Below, one piece after another: positions 1-9,292 of a stretch of DNA of 64,000 nucleotides. The stretch comes from Abyssibacter profundi (GTDB taxonomy: Bacteria > Pseudomonadota > Gammaproteobacteria > Nevskiales > OUC007), in the NCBI RefSeq assembly GCF_003151135.1, contig NZ_QEQK01000008.1, positions 41,031 through 105,030 of the forward strand. The letters are read 5' to 3'. Under the pieces are notes generated by a model. It was not told the DNA's origin. It was given only the letters and a program-made list of their open reading frames with translations, and did not search any database. How positions within the stretch are numbered: position 1 is the first letter of the stretch; each line of letters begins with the position of its first letter. Made by a program: the position numbers and the translations under genes.

Positions 1-280
1 AGCTCGGACGATCCCAGCCCGCGATCAACGGCTCGCCGGGTGTAAAACCCAGATACAAAACCGCCAAGGCGATGAATAACCACTTGAGTTGCCGCAACGC
101 GGCCAGCCAGTTCAGCACCGCCCGGCCACCGCACTCCAGTGCGAACAGCGACGCAATCGCGGCCGACAGCGCCAACAAGACGGCGGGCTCGGCCAGCAGG
201 TAGCCCACGGCCAGCAACAAGAGCGTCACCAGCCGAACCGGCGCACTGACCCAGCTGTGGTGATGAGATGCGGCATTCAT
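1..280 (-). CDS. Membrane protein, C-terminus cut off by the window edge (possibly CbiQ/EcfT-like)
   Basis: The open frame starts at ATG 280 and runs off the left edge, so only the first 93 residues are visible. After a short His-containing start (MNAASHHHSW) it has two or three hydrophobic stretches at about residues 15-45 and 63-80, with a basic loop (LRQLKW) and a PGEPL motif between or after them. This pattern is reminiscent of CbiQ/EcfT-type transmembrane subunits, but I cannot confirm it without the rest of the protein. It follows fimV on the same strand with a 112-nt gap and no clear Shine-Dalgarno sequence. It is not truA, which follows fimV in many pseudomonads. The reading frame and hydrophobicity are visible; the family is a guess. 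Confidence 0.55.
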   Translation of the reverse strand, partial: MNAASHHHSWVSAPVRLVTLLLLAVGYLLAEPAVLLALSAAIASLFALECGGRAVLNWLAALRQLKWLFIALAVLYLGFTPGEPLIAGWDRPS

Positions 281-392
281 AGGATGCAAGCGTACGCGGC
301 CGGCGACAGTCAGACCGGGGAACCGGAACGGCGTCACGCCCGGCACCTCAATCCGGCAGGCCGGCAGGCCGGCCCAGCCGTGCGCGGTGTCC

Positions 393-3300
393 TCAGCCCT
401 GACCGGCTAACTGGGCCTTGAGTTCGGTCGCCTCGGCCTTTTGCTCCTCACTGCCACCGGCGAGTACATCATCGAGCAGGCTTGTGGCCATCTCGGCATC
501 GCCCATGTCGACATAGGCCCGCGCGAGATCCAGCTTGCTGCCCAAATCCTCAGCCTGGCCGTCGCCCGAGGCGGATTCCTCATCGAAAAGGCCATCCAGG
601 TCCAGCGAGTCCTCACTGGCGTCGGCAGCCTCGTCAACGGGCTCGGGAGTGTCGGACACCCCGAAGTCAAACTCGCTCAGGTCCAGCTCCCCCTCTCCGG
701 CCTCGACGGACTCCAGCGCGGCCACATCGGTCTCGGAATCACCCGTGTCCAGGTCGAACTCGGACAGGTCCACCGCGAGTTCATCCTGTGCGTCATCCGT
801 CGGCGTGGAGGGCGTTTCGGCAGGCTGTGGATCAGCACCCTGCACCTCTTCCGGCTCGGCCGCAAAGTCATCCAGATCGGCGAGCAAAGCCTCGGCGTCG
901 TCCGGCGCCGAATCCTCCGCAGCGTCCTCACCAGTTGGCGACGACGCCTCGTCATCAGACTGGAATGGCTCAGCGGCCGCCTCCGTTGCCTTGTCTTCAG
1001 CCGGCTCGCTGGTGGGCACTCCAAAGTCACCGAAGTCGAACTCAGCCGGATCGTCCGCCTCGGCCTCCAGTTCGGCCAAGTCGGTGTCACCGATTAGATC
1101 GTCCAGGGCAGCAGGCGTTTCGGTGGACGAGTCCCCGACCGCATCATCCTCGTCTATAGCCTGTGCATCGCTGGCGACCACCTCTTCGGCATCGGTGTCG
1201 GCATCGGTGTCGGCATCGGTGTCGGTGTCGGTGTCGGTGTCGGACGCTTCCGCTACCGGCTCTCCAATCTCAAAGTCACCCAGCTCATCAAGCATGGCAT
1301 CGGCGTCACCATCGGCCAGCAACGGCTCCTCGGAGGTCATGGTGTCGATGTCGAATGCCAGCGCATCGGTCGATTCCGTCGACGGCTCGGCGTCCTGCTC
1401 TTCGGTCTCGGCGGCGGCGCTCAGGTTGTCAGCCGCTCCTACCGATTCGGCCGGTGGAACAACGGCATCATCATCCGTCGCATCCAGCGTGAACTCGAGC
1501 GAATGCTCGTCATCGCCAGGCATCGCGGCCGACGTCTCGGTCACCTCCTCAGCTGCATCCGACTCGGCCGCTGGGGTCGCCGGCTCAAGATCAAACTCCA
1601 GCGACATGTCGTCATCGCTGTCGTCTGCGGACACCTCCGATGCGGGCTGTTCGGTCGGATCATCAAACGCGCCCAGATCGAAATCGGTAGCCGGGTCTGG
1701 CGCTGCAGAGGGCTCGGAATCGAAGTCCAGATCGAGACCATCGCCCAGGTCCGCAGCGTCACTGCTCTGGAACAGGGGCTCATCAGGCGCGATTTGCTGC
1801 CCCATGATGACGATGCGGTTCCATTCAGCCGGCGCCGACTCGGCCAGTTCCGGCTGCACACGGCGCGCCAACTCGACGAACTCGCTCGGCTGACTGGCCG
1901 CAAAATACACCTCGGCCAGCTTGGACTTGATGTCGGCCCGTCCCGGGTCGGATTCCATGGCCTGCTGCAGCAGCAACGCGGCCTCGTCATACAAGCCATA
2001 GGCCAGATGGAAGTCAGCTTCAGCGACGGGGTCGTCACCGCTGACATCAATCATGATGGTTTCGGAATGGAACTGCTGCGTCGACTCGCTGGCAGGCGTT
2101 TCTACCGGCCCGCCGGTGTCAGTCGCTGTCTCCGCACCGGCGTCGAAGACCGTTGTCGCCTCCAGACCGAGCGCTTCCGGATCCGGCTCCATCCCCTCGG
2201 CTAGCTCGGCGGCCGTCTCGTTGGCATCGAGGCTGGTCGTGGCGTCCAGAGTCGCAGGCTGCTCATCCGCTGCCACCGGCTCTTCAGACACCGTGGTGTC
2301 GCCGGGATCGGCAGGCGCCTCGGTCGCCGCCTCCTTCGCGCTGGGCCAGGTCGGCGTCGCGACCGTCTGCGTCTGACGGCGCTTCCAGATCATGTAGCCA
2401 ACCCCACCGCCAGCCACCAAGGCCAACAGCAGAATAAGCCACGGGAAGCCACCGTCGTCATCCACTGGCGCCTGCGCTGGTGCAGCGGGCCGACTGACGG
2501 GCGCAGCCTCGCCCTCACCGTTGGGCGCTTCGGCGTCTTCCGCCGCATCGTCAGATGGTGGCGATGTGCTGTCGACGGTCGCCTCCGACGAGGTCTCCTG
2601 GCCAAGAATTGGCTGCTGGGGCTCCGGGCGGCCCGGCACCGGCTGACCGGCCTGTTGGGCGCGGAGCCGCTCCAATGCGGTCATCGGACGCTGCGGGGCC
2701 GACTCGTCAGCAGGCGCCTCCTCCGGCTCGGCAGACAGGTCCGCCTCTGCGCTGGATGTCGGCTCGGCATCAGTGGCTTCGACAGGCGCCGGCTCGTCAA
2801 CCTCAGACGCAGCGGCGGGCGGCTCATCGGTCGGCGCCACGGACTGCTCGATAGGCGGCTCGACCGGCTCCGCAGCCGCCGTCTCGGCGGCGGGCTGGGC
2901 GGGTTCGGGCTCGGTCACCACCGGTGGCTCGGCCCGCGGCGCGGGTGGGCGCGGCCGCTCGACCGCCGTGCGTGCACGACTTCGGTACGACTGACGCTGC
3001 CGCGCGATCTCTTCCTTGGCCTCCAGGGCATCCAGGCTCGCCACGTCGGCAGCGCTGGGCACATGCAGCATGGCGCCAGACCGGAGCGTATTGATATTGC
3101 CGTCAAAGGCTTCTGGGTTGGCCAGGAAAATCGCCAACTGCATCTGACTCATGGTCAGCGCAGGGTCGGGCCGTAATCGGAAGGCGATGCTCCAAAGCGT
3201 TTCCTTGGACTGCACCGGGCCGTAGCGACGCACGGTTTCTGCCGGCGTCGTCCGCCGGGGTGCAATCAACTCGGGCTCAGGCGGCGCCGCTGGCGTGGCC

Positions 3301-3884
3301 GGCGCCGGCTTCGTACTATCGACCCAACCGACGCCTTCGTTGAACGCCGGATCGGTTGCCGGTGCGGGCGTAGAGCCGGACTGGCTGCTGCGCGCCGTGG
3401 CCCGGCTCGGCGCCGTGGGTGTCACATCGCTTGGCGAGACGGTCGGGCCCGAGGCATCCGATGCAGCCGTGTCAGCCTGAGCCACCGGCTCGAACGCCAC
3501 GGCGGGCGGGTCCAGCAAGATGGTGTAGTTGCGGAGCAGCCGACCGCTGCCCCAGCTGAACTCGAGCAGCAGATCGAGGAAGGGTTCGCGTGCCGGGCGC
3601 TGGCCGCGTATCCGTACGAATGGTGGCGTGGCCTGGACCACCTCAAAATCGAGATCGGCCACATAGCCGGTGAGTTCCAAACCGGCCGTCTCGTAGGCGG
3701 CGACCGAGGCCGGACTGACCACCAAGGTGCTCAGCTCCTCGGGAGACACCGCCACCAGCGGAACGCGCGCGTCCAGGGGCTCGTTGAGCATGGTCCGCAC
3801 TTCGATCTCGCCGATGGCAAGCGCATCCGCGCGGTAGATAATGCTGGCACTCGCAAGCGCGAGAATAACTGCGGCGAAACGCAT
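393..3884 (-). CDS. fimV: FimV-like peptidoglycan-binding polar hub protein
   Basis: This 1163-residue protein fits the FimV/HubP layout. It has a signal peptide (residues 1-22, ending RADALA), then a conserved FimV periplasmic N-domain (about 23-130). A LysM-like domain lies at about 220-276 (YGPVQSKETLWSIAFRL), followed by a Pro/Ala/Glu-rich linker. One transmembrane helix is at about 479-497 (WLILLLALVAGGGVGYMIW). A very acidic cytoplasmic part carries a TPR-like segment near residue 620, and a conserved C-terminal FimV helix pair is at about 1115-1160 (LDLARAYVDMGDAEMATSLL). FimV proteins organise the cell pole, type IV pili and, in Pseudomonas, type II secretion and cyclic-nucleotide signalling. 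The window also encodes a FimX-like protein, a CHASE2 cyclase and gspCDEF. It lies 174 nt downstream of asd, so it may have its own promoter. Confidence 0.93.
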   Translation of the reverse strand: MRFAAVILALASASIIYRADALAIGEIEVRTMLNEPLDARVPLVAVSPEELSTLVVSPASVAAYETAGLELTGYVADLDFEVVQATPPFVRIRGQRPAREPFLDLLLEFSWGSGRLLRNYTILLDPPAVAFEPVAQADTAASDASGPTVSPSDVTPTAPSRATARSSQSGSTPAPATDPAFNEGVGWVDSTKPAPATPAAPPEPELIAPRRTTPAETVRRYGPVQSKETLWSIAFRLRPDPALTMSQMQLAIFLANPEAFDGNINTLRSGAMLHVPSAADVASLDALEAKEEIARQRQSYRSRARTAVERPRPPAPRAEPPVVTEPEPAQPAAETAAAEPVEPPIEQSVAPTDEPPAAASEVDEPAPVEATDAEPTSSAEADLSAEPEEAPADESAPQRPMTALERLRAQQAGQPVPGRPEPQQPILGQETSSEATVDSTSPPSDDAAEDAEAPNGEGEAAPVSRPAAPAQAPVDDDGGFPWLILLLALVAGGGVGYMIWKRRQTQTVATPTWPSAKEAATEAPADPGDTTVSEEPVAADEQPATLDATTSLDANETAAELAEGMEPDPEALGLEATTVFDAGAETATDTGGPVETPASESTQQFHSETIMIDVSGDDPVAEADFHLAYGLYDEAALLLQQAMESDPGRADIKSKLAEVYFAASQPSEFVELARRVQPELAESAPAEWNRIVIMGQQIAPDEPLFQSSDAADLGDGLDLDFDSEPSAAPDPATDFDLGAFDDPTEQPASEVSADDSDDDMSLEFDLEPATPAAESDAAEEVTETSAAMPGDDEHSLEFTLDATDDDAVVPPAESVGAADNLSAAAETEEQDAEPSTESTDALAFDIDTMTSEEPLLADGDADAMLDELGDFEIGEPVAEASDTDTDTDTDADTDADTDAEEVVASDAQAIDEDDAVGDSSTETPAALDDLIGDTDLAELEAEADDPAEFDFGDFGVPTSEPAEDKATEAAAEPFQSDDEASSPTGEDAAEDSAPDDAEALLADLDDFAAEPEEVQGADPQPAETPSTPTDDAQDELAVDLSEFDLDTGDSETDVAALESVEAGEGELDLSEFDFGVSDTPEPVDEAADASEDSLDLDGLFDEESASGDGQAEDLGSKLDLARAYVDMGDAEMATSLLDDVLAGGSEEQKAEATELKAQLAGQG
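1188..1241 (-). repeat. Tandem repeat inside fimV encoding an Asp-Thr/Asp-Ala run
   Basis: Three copies of a 12-bp unit (GGCATCGGTGTC on the plus strand) are followed by three copies of its 6-bp half (GGTGTC). On the coding strand they give a Asp-Thr and Asp-Ala run at about residues 880-898 of FimV, in the disordered acidic region. The run is in frame, so copy-number changes would lengthen or shorten the linker without a frameshift. Confidence 0.9.
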
Positions 3885-3990
3885 GATCCTGTCGACTCTC
3901 CCCTGGCCTTGCCGCCGTCGGTCGACGTACCCCCGGCTTAAACCATGTGCGTATCGGGCACACTGCGCGAGCCTGTTACCCGGAGCTCGC

Positions 3991-4020
3991 GTGAACTTGA
4001 TCGACCTCGATCAAGTTCAC
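3991..4020. promoter_or_regulatory. 30-bp near-perfect palindrome between asd and fimV
   Basis: The left arm GTGAACTTGATCGA and the right arm TCGATCAAGTTCAC are exact reverse complements over 14 bp, separated by only two bases (CC). It lies 38 nt after the asd stop codon and 107 nt before the fimV start. There is no T-run after it on the minus strand, so a standard intrinsic terminator is not supported. The tiny spacer favours a DNA operator for a dimeric regulator, though an RNA hairpin ending asd transcription is possible. TTGAT and ATCAA are present but 8 bp apart, not the 4 bp of an FNR/ANR box. Confidence 0.6.
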
Positions 4021-4058
4021 AGATTCCTTTCAGTGTTTCCTTAAGTCGCTGTTATACC

Positions 4059-5084
4059 TTACAAACCTCGCGCAACCAAGGTTTCGGCAATCTGAATGCT
4101 GTTCAGCGCGGCGCCCTTGCGGACATTGTCCGAGACGATCCACAGGTTCAGGCCGGTGGGATGCGAAATATCCTCCCGGATACGGCCGACGTAAACCGCA
4201 TCATTGTTCACCCCTTCGGTCACCGCCGTGGGGTAGCCACCATCCGCGTGCTCATCGAGGACGACAACACCGGGGGCCCGGGCCAACAACTCACGTGCAT
4301 CCAGCGCGGACAGCGGTTCACGCAGCTCCAGATGCACGGCCTCTGAGTGCCCGTAGAACACCGGAATGCGCACGGCCGTCGGATTCACCCGGATGTCCGC
4401 ACGCCCCATGATCTTCTGGGTTTCCCACACCATCTTCATCTCTTCCTTGGTGTAGCCGTTGTCTTGAAAGACATCGATATGCGGCAGCGCATTGAACGCA
4501 ATCTGCTTGGGATAGGCGCTGGGCGGCTGAATGTCCTGACCGTTGAGCAGACGCACGGTCTGCTGTGCCAGCTCCTCGATACCGGGCTTCCCGGTCCCGG
4601 ACACCGCCTGATAAGTCGCCACATTGATCCGCTCGATGTGGGCCGCGTCATCCAGCGGCTTGAGCGCGACGACCATCTGGATAGTCGAGCAGTTCGGGTT
4701 GGCGATGATGTTGCGCAACTCGAATCCATCCAGCGCGTCCGGATTCACCTCGGGCACGACCAGCGGAATGTCGTCGTCATAGCGAAACTGCGAGGTATTG
4801 TCGATAACTACGCAGCCTGCAGCGGCCGCCTTCGGGGCATATTCGGCTGAGACCGATGCCCCCGCGGAAAACAGCCCGATCTGGACCTTGGAAAAATCGA
4901 AATCTGCAAGATTCTCGACCTTGAGCTGACGGTTACCAAAGGCCACCCGACCGCCTGCCGAGCGTTCGCTGGCCAGTGCGTACACCTCACCCACCGGGAA
5001 TTTGCGTTCGGCCAGGATAGAGAGCATGGCTTCGCCGACCGCTCCGGTTGCGCCCACGACGGCGACATCAAATGTCTTGCTCAT
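4059..5084 (-). CDS. asd: Aspartate-semialdehyde dehydrogenase
   Basis: This 341-residue enzyme reduces L-aspartyl-4-phosphate to aspartate semialdehyde with NADPH, the branch point to lysine/diaminopimelate, methionine and threonine. The N-terminal Rossmann motif is GATGAVG (residues 11-17). The catalytic cysteine is C132 in NPNCSTIQ, and the general base is most likely H246 in FYGHSEAV. The length and the ANPNCST context fit the short Asd form common in Pseudomonas and Gram-positives. It starts 25 nt after leuB, so it is probably transcribed with leuCDB. Confidence 0.97.
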   Translation of the reverse strand: MSKTFDVAVVGATGAVGEAMLSILAERKFPVGEVYALASERSAGGRVAFGNRQLKVENLADFDFSKVQIGLFSAGASVSAEYAPKAAAAGCVVIDNTSQFRYDDDIPLVVPEVNPDALDGFELRNIIANPNCSTIQMVVALKPLDDAAHIERINVATYQAVSGTGKPGIEELAQQTVRLLNGQDIQPPSAYPKQIAFNALPHIDVFQDNGYTKEEMKMVWETQKIMGRADIRVNPTAVRIPVFYGHSEAVHLELREPLSALDARELLARAPGVVVLDEHADGGYPTAVTEGVNNDAVYVGRIREDISHPTGLNLWIVSDNVRKGAALNSIQIAETLVARGL

Positions 5085-5109
5085 AGTGCTTGTCCGTTTT
5101 CGTCTGAAT

Positions 5110-6183
5110 TCAATGAGAGGCCGACTCGAGCGCGCGGATCACCGCATCGCCCATGGCCTGGGTTCCCACGGGCGTGCTGCCGGCACTTTGCAGGTCGGCC
5201 GTGCGCAGACCATCGGCCAGCACCCGCGCCACGGCACGCTCTACGGCATCGGCCATCACCGTCTCACCTAGGCTGTACCGCAGCAGCATCGCCAACGACA
5301 AAATGGTCGCCAGCGGGTTCGCCTTGTCCTGCCCGGCAATATCCGGAGCCGAGCCATGAACCGGCTCATACAATCCGCGGCTCTGCTCGTTCAACGATGC
5401 CGAGGGCAACATGCCGATGGAACCGGTGAGCATGGCGGCAATGTCCGACAACACGTCGCCGAACAGATTGCCGGTGACAATGACATCAAACTGCTTGGGT
5501 GCCCGGACCAGCTGCATGGCCGCGTTGTCGACATACATATGCGACAAGGTCACATCCGGATAATCCGCTGCCACCGCCGTGACGGTCTGGCGCCAGAACT
5601 CCGAGACTTCCAGCACGTTCGCCTTGTCCACGGAACAGACCCGCCGATCGCGCAGACGTGCGATTTCGAATGCACGGCGGGCGATCCGCTCGATCTCGCT
5701 GCGGCTGTACACCATGGTGTTAAAGGCCCGATCTGCGCCCTGCTCCCGAGGTTGTCCGAAGTAAATACCGCCGGTGAGTTCGCGCACGATCATGATGTCG
5801 AGCCCGGCGACCAGCTCCGGCCGTAGGCTCGAGGCCTCCGCCAGCTCCGGCACCAGTGAGGCCGGTCGCAGGTTCGCAAACAGATCGAGCCCGGCACGAA
5901 TCCGCAGGAGGCCTCGCTCGGGTCGCTTGTCGCGCTCAATGGCATCCCATTGCGGCCCGCCGACCGCTCCAAACAATACGGCATCCGACGCCTGGGCCAG
6001 GGCCAGGGTTTGTTCGGGCAGCGGATCACCTTCTGCCTCGTAGGCCGCACCACCAATGAGTGCAGTTTCCAACTCCACCGACAGCCCGTGCGTGCGGCCG
6101 AGCGTCTGGATGACCCGTTCCGCCTGGCTGACGATCTCGGGGCCGATCCCGTCTCCGGGCAGCAAGAGCAGCTTATGTGTCAT
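5110..6183 (-). CDS. leuB: 3-isopropylmalate dehydrogenase
   Basis: LeuB oxidises and decarboxylates (2R,3S)-3-isopropylmalate to 2-oxoisocaproate with NAD, the third leucine-specific step. The 357-residue protein begins with [13 protein letters not shown]. It keeps the isopropylmalate loop (ELTGGIYFG), the active-site Tyr region ([17 protein letters not shown]) and the NAD-site segment [13 protein letters not shown]. Its ATG overlaps the leuD stop in an ATGA, indicating translational coupling. Confidence 0.98.
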   Translation of the reverse strand: MTHKLLLLPGDGIGPEIVSQAERVIQTLGRTHGLSVELETALIGGAAYEAEGDPLPEQTLALAQASDAVLFGAVGGPQWDAIERDKRPERGLLRIRAGLDLFANLRPASLVPELAEASSLRPELVAGLDIMIVRELTGGIYFGQPREQGADRAFNTMVYSRSEIERIARRAFEIARLRDRRVCSVDKANVLEVSEFWRQTVTAVAADYPDVTLSHMYVDNAAMQLVRAPKQFDVIVTGNLFGDVLSDIAAMLTGSIGMLPSASLNEQSRGLYEPVHGSAPDIAGQDKANPLATILSLAMLLRYSLGETVMADAVERAVARVLADGLRTADLQSAGSTPVGTQAMGDAVIRALESASH

Positions 6184-6827
6184 GCAGATTCTCCAGCATA
6201 AAGCCAGGGTGCCGCCGCACGCTGACGCGATTCAAAAGCCCGGATGGCATCGGCGTATTGCAGTGTCTTGCCGATCTCGTCCAACCCTTGCATCAGCGCG
6301 TCACGCCGGAACCCGTCAATCTCGAAACCCCAGACGCGACCGTCGGGATGGCGAACTTCACAGGCCTGCAAATCGACCGTCAGGTCCAGGGGCGCAGCCT
6401 GCGCGTCCTGCATCAGCACCTCGACCGCATCCGCTTCCAGCACCAGGGGCAGGACGCCGTTCTTAAAGCAGTTGCTAAAGAAAATATCGGCGTAACTCTC
6501 GGCGATGACGACACGGAACCCATAGTCGGCCAACGCCCACACGGCATGCTCCCGTGAAGAACCGCAGCCGAAGTTTCGACGCGCCAGCAAGATGCTGGCA
6601 CCTCGCTGATCGGGTTGATTCAAAACAAAGGCCGGATTCTCCGTGCGATCTTCCGGCCGGGAATCCAGCGTTCCGGCGTCCTTAAAGCGCCATTCATCGA
6701 ACAGAAAAGCACCAAAGCCCGTGCGCTTAATCGATTTCAGGTACTGCTTGGGAATAATGGCGTCCGTGTCCACATTCGACCGGTCCAGCGGCGCCACACG
6801 TCCGGTGTGAGTAATCAACGGTTCCAT
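6180..6827 (-). CDS. leuD: 3-isopropylmalate dehydratase small subunit
   Basis: LeuD is the swivelling small subunit that completes the LeuC active site. I chose ATG 6827, giving a 215-residue protein beginning [16 protein letters not shown], the normal start for this family; the frame is open further upstream but that part overlaps leuC. Family hallmarks are [29 protein letters not shown] and [17 protein letters not shown]. It starts 4 nt after the leuC stop and ends in the ATGA overlap with leuB. Confidence 0.97.
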   Translation of the reverse strand: MEPLITHTGRVAPLDRSNVDTDAIIPKQYLKSIKRTGFGAFLFDEWRFKDAGTLDSRPEDRTENPAFVLNQPDQRGASILLARRNFGCGSSREHAVWALADYGFRVVIAESYADIFFSNCFKNGVLPLVLEADAVEVLMQDAQAAPLDLTVDLQACEVRHPDGRVWGFEIDGFRRDALMQGLDEIGKTLQYADAIRAFESRQRAAAPWLYAGESA

Positions 6828-6831
6828 GACA

Positions 6832-8244
6832 TCAGACTCCTTGTTCCAGCGTGCGGACGTCGACAAAGTGCCCGTGAACAGCGGCGGCTGCCGCCATGGC
6901 CGGACTGCACAGATGGGTACGCCCGCCCTGCCCCTGCCGGCCTTCGAAATTGCGATTGGACGTGGACGCACAGCGTTCGCCGGCTTCCAGCCGGTCGGCA
7001 TTCATGGCCAGACACATGGAGCAGCCGGGTTCACGCCACTCGAATCCGGCGTCGATAAAGATGCGATCCAAACCCTCGGCCTCGGCCTGCTGCTTGACCA
7101 GTCCGGAGCCGGGCACGACCAATGCCTGCTTAATGCCTGGCGCGACTCGCCGCCCCCGGGCCACGGCGGCAGCAGCGCGTAAATCCTCGATCCGCGAATT
7201 GGTGCAGGAGCCGATGAATACCCGATCCATCGGAATCTCCGTCAGCGCTTGTCCGGGCTGCAAATCCATGTATTCCAGTGCCCGGGCATAGCCGTCGCGC
7301 TTGTCACCTGAGGCCACGGCCGGGTCCGGCACCGCAGAGGAGACCGGCGCGACCATCTCGGGAGAGGTGCCCCAACTGACCTGGGGCACGATGTCCGCGC
7401 CCTGCAGCGTCACCTCCCGATCGAACCGCGCATCCGAATCCGAGACGAGCTCGCGCCAGGCCGCTTCGGCCTGCTCGAAGCTCGCCCCCTGCGGAGCGTA
7501 GGGACGCCCGCGCACGTAATCGATGGTCTTGTCGTCGACCGCAACCATGCCGGCCCGGGCACCGGCCTCAATGGCCATGTTGCAGACCGTCATGCGGCCT
7601 TCCATCGACAGATCACGGATGGCCTGGCCGGCGAACTCGATGACCGAACCTGTCCCGCCCGCCGTGCCGATCTCACCGATAATGGCCAGCACGATGTCCT
7701 TTGCGGTAACTCCAGGCCCCACCGGGCCCTCGACCGTGACACGCATGCTGCGGGATTTGGAGAGCACCAGACATTGAGTTGCCAGCGCATGCTCGACCTC
7801 GGACGTGCCGATGCCGAAGGCCAGCGCGCCGAACGCGCCGTGGGTCGCGGTATGTGAGTCGCCACAGACCACCGTCATTCCCGGCAGCGTGGCTCCCTGC
7901 TCCGGCCCGATGACGTGAACAATGCCCTGACGCACATCATCCATGTCGAACAGGGTGATGCCGGTTGCCTGGGTATTATTCCGCAGCGCCTCTACCTGGA
8001 CTCTGGAAATCGGGTCACTAATCCCGGCAGAACGCGCTGTCGTGGGGACATTGTGATCCGGCACGGCCAGGTTTGCCCGGGTCCGCCAGGGCGTACGCCC
8101 GGCAAGACGCAGACCTTCGAACGCCTGGGGCGATGTCACTTCATGGACCAGGTGCCGGTCGATATAGATCAGCGCCGTTCCATCGCCATTGTCACGCACG
8201 ACGTGCGCGTTCCACAGCTTGTCGTAAAGCGTTTGTCCGGCCAT
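6832..8244 (-). CDS. leuC: 3-isopropylmalate dehydratase large subunit
   Basis: LeuC (470 residues) carries the [4Fe-4S] cluster that isomerises 2-isopropylmalate to 3-isopropylmalate. The three cluster cysteines are visible: C347 in GSCTNSR, and C408 and C411 in CSMCLAM, matching the usual positions almost exactly. It is the first gene of a leuC-leuD-leuB-asd unit and is divergent from a LysR regulator. leuA is not in the window. The leader between promoter and start has a GC-rich GGCCGC/GCGGCC element but no Leu-codon leader peptide that I could find. Confidence 0.98.
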   Translation of the reverse strand: MAGQTLYDKLWNAHVVRDNGDGTALIYIDRHLVHEVTSPQAFEGLRLAGRTPWRTRANLAVPDHNVPTTARSAGISDPISRVQVEALRNNTQATGITLFDMDDVRQGIVHVIGPEQGATLPGMTVVCGDSHTATHGAFGALAFGIGTSEVEHALATQCLVLSKSRSMRVTVEGPVGPGVTAKDIVLAIIGEIGTAGGTGSVIEFAGQAIRDLSMEGRMTVCNMAIEAGARAGMVAVDDKTIDYVRGRPYAPQGASFEQAEAAWRELVSDSDARFDREVTLQGADIVPQVSWGTSPEMVAPVSSAVPDPAVASGDKRDGYARALEYMDLQPGQALTEIPMDRVFIGSCTNSRIEDLRAAAAVARGRRVAPGIKQALVVPGSGLVKQQAEAEGLDRIFIDAGFEWREPGCSMCLAMNADRLEAGERCASTSNRNFEGRQGQGGRTHLCSPAMAAAAAVHGHFVDVRTLEQGV

Positions 8245-8308
8245 TGGCTTGCCTCGCTCGTTCAGAGGGCCGCGACTCTAGCGGCCGCTGCGGCCATTCT
8301 TCAAACGA

Positions 8309-8341
8309 ATTATATTTTTCTTACACATTCCATTCTGGAAT
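8309..8341 (-). promoter_or_regulatory. Putative leuC promoter with LysR-type box
   Basis: On the minus strand a consensus TATAAT lies at 8314-8309, 64 nt before the leuC start. Where the -35 should be there is no TTGACA. Instead there is a perfect dyad ATTCCA-TTC-TGGAAT (8327-8341) that also satisfies the T-N11-A LysR box (T 8328, A 8340). A regulator bound over a missing -35 is the usual arrangement for LysR-type activation. The same dyad ends 4 nt before the lysR start codon, so binding could also block lysR expression. The sequence is seen; the regulation is inferred. Confidence 0.6.
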
Positions 8342-8345
8342 ACTC

Positions 8346-9224
8346 ATGGACAGAACGCAGCTACAAGCCTTCGTCAGTATTGTGGAGCAGGGCTCGATCT
8401 CGGCTGCAGCCGGGCATTTGCACCTCACCCAGTCGGCCGTCTCGAAACGTCTACAAACCCTCGAATCCCAATTGGGCGACGGACTGCTTGATCGCATCGG
8501 CCGGGGCGTCCAGCTCACGGACGCCGGTCAGCGCCTGCTCCCAATCGCCCGACGGATACTGGCGGACATGGAACTGGCCCGACAGGCCGTTCAGCACAGC
8601 CCCGGCCAGGTTCGCGGCGCATTGAATTTGGCAACCAGCCATCACCTCGGTCTCTATCGATTGCCGGATGTACTCAGCCGGTTCAGCCGTCAGTACCCCG
8701 CCGTGGACCTGAACCTGGAGTTCATGGATTCCGAGGAAGGCTGCGCGGCCGTGGAATCAGGCCGGCTGGAACTGGCGGTGGTCACCCTGCCCCGCACGCC
8801 GTCTTCGCGGTTGATCACCCATCGGATCTGGGACGACCCGCTGGCGCTTTGCGCAGCACCGGATCACCCCCTGCAACAGCAGCCGGCGATCGACGTTGAA
8901 CAACTCGCCCGGCATCCCGCGATACTTCCGGATCGCCGCACGTTCACACACCGCCTGATCGCCGAGGCCTTGGCGGCTGTGGGTGCCGAGCCCGAGGTCC
9001 GCATGTCCACCAACTACCTGGAGACCATCAAGATGCTGGTCTCCATCGGCCTGGGTTGGTCGGCCCTGCCCCGGACCATGCTGGACGAGCGAGTGGTTGC
9101 GCTGCCCCTCGACCTGGGGATTCACCGCCAGCTTGGCAGCGTCGTCCATCGAGGTCGCACCCTCTCTGCACCTGCCCGGGCCTTCCTGGCCTTGCTGACT
9201 CAGGGCGGGTCACAGGAGCGGTAG
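8346..9224 (+). CDS. LysR-family transcriptional regulator
   Basis: A 292-residue LysR regulator. The winged helix-turn-helix is at residues 1-60 (QLQAFVSIVEQGSISAAAGHL then SAVSKRLQTLESQLG), followed by a periplasmic-binding-protein-like effector domain to the C-terminus. I chose ATG 8346 because the family pattern MDRTQLQAFV starts there; an open frame extends upstream but crosses leuC. Its divergence from leuC across a 101-bp region with a T-N11-A dyad suggests it regulates leuCDB. The co-inducer is unknown, and I do not assign it to LeuO, which is an enteric regulator. Confidence 0.93.
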   Translation: MDRTQLQAFVSIVEQGSISAAAGHLHLTQSAVSKRLQTLESQLGDGLLDRIGRGVQLTDAGQRLLPIARRILADMELARQAVQHSPGQVRGALNLATSHHLGLYRLPDVLSRFSRQYPAVDLNLEFMDSEEGCAAVESGRLELAVVTLPRTPSSRLITHRIWDDPLALCAAPDHPLQQQPAIDVEQLARHPAILPDRRTFTHRLIAEALAAVGAEPEVRMSTNYLETIKMLVSIGLGWSALPRTMLDERVVALPLDLGIHRQLGSVVHRGRTLSAPARAFLALLTQGGSQER

Positions 9225-9292
9225 AACGCAAGCCCTCAACTTCCCTGGCTTGGCGCCGATAGACACGAGTGGCCGCCAAACCGTAACCCATC

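Noticed and set aside
535..1893. Long Ser-rich plus-strand open frame over fimV
   Set aside because: It is antisense to the low-complexity acidic part of fimV; the Ser/Ala-rich composition mirrors the Asp/Glu codons. No ribosome-binding site or family match.
3996..4015. FNR/ANR box in the asd-fimV palindrome
   Set aside because: TTGAT and ATCAA are 8 bp apart; a functional FNR/ANR box needs 4 bp.
6827..7001. Extended N-terminus for leuD
   Set aside because: It would overlap leuC and precede the conserved MEPLITHTG start.
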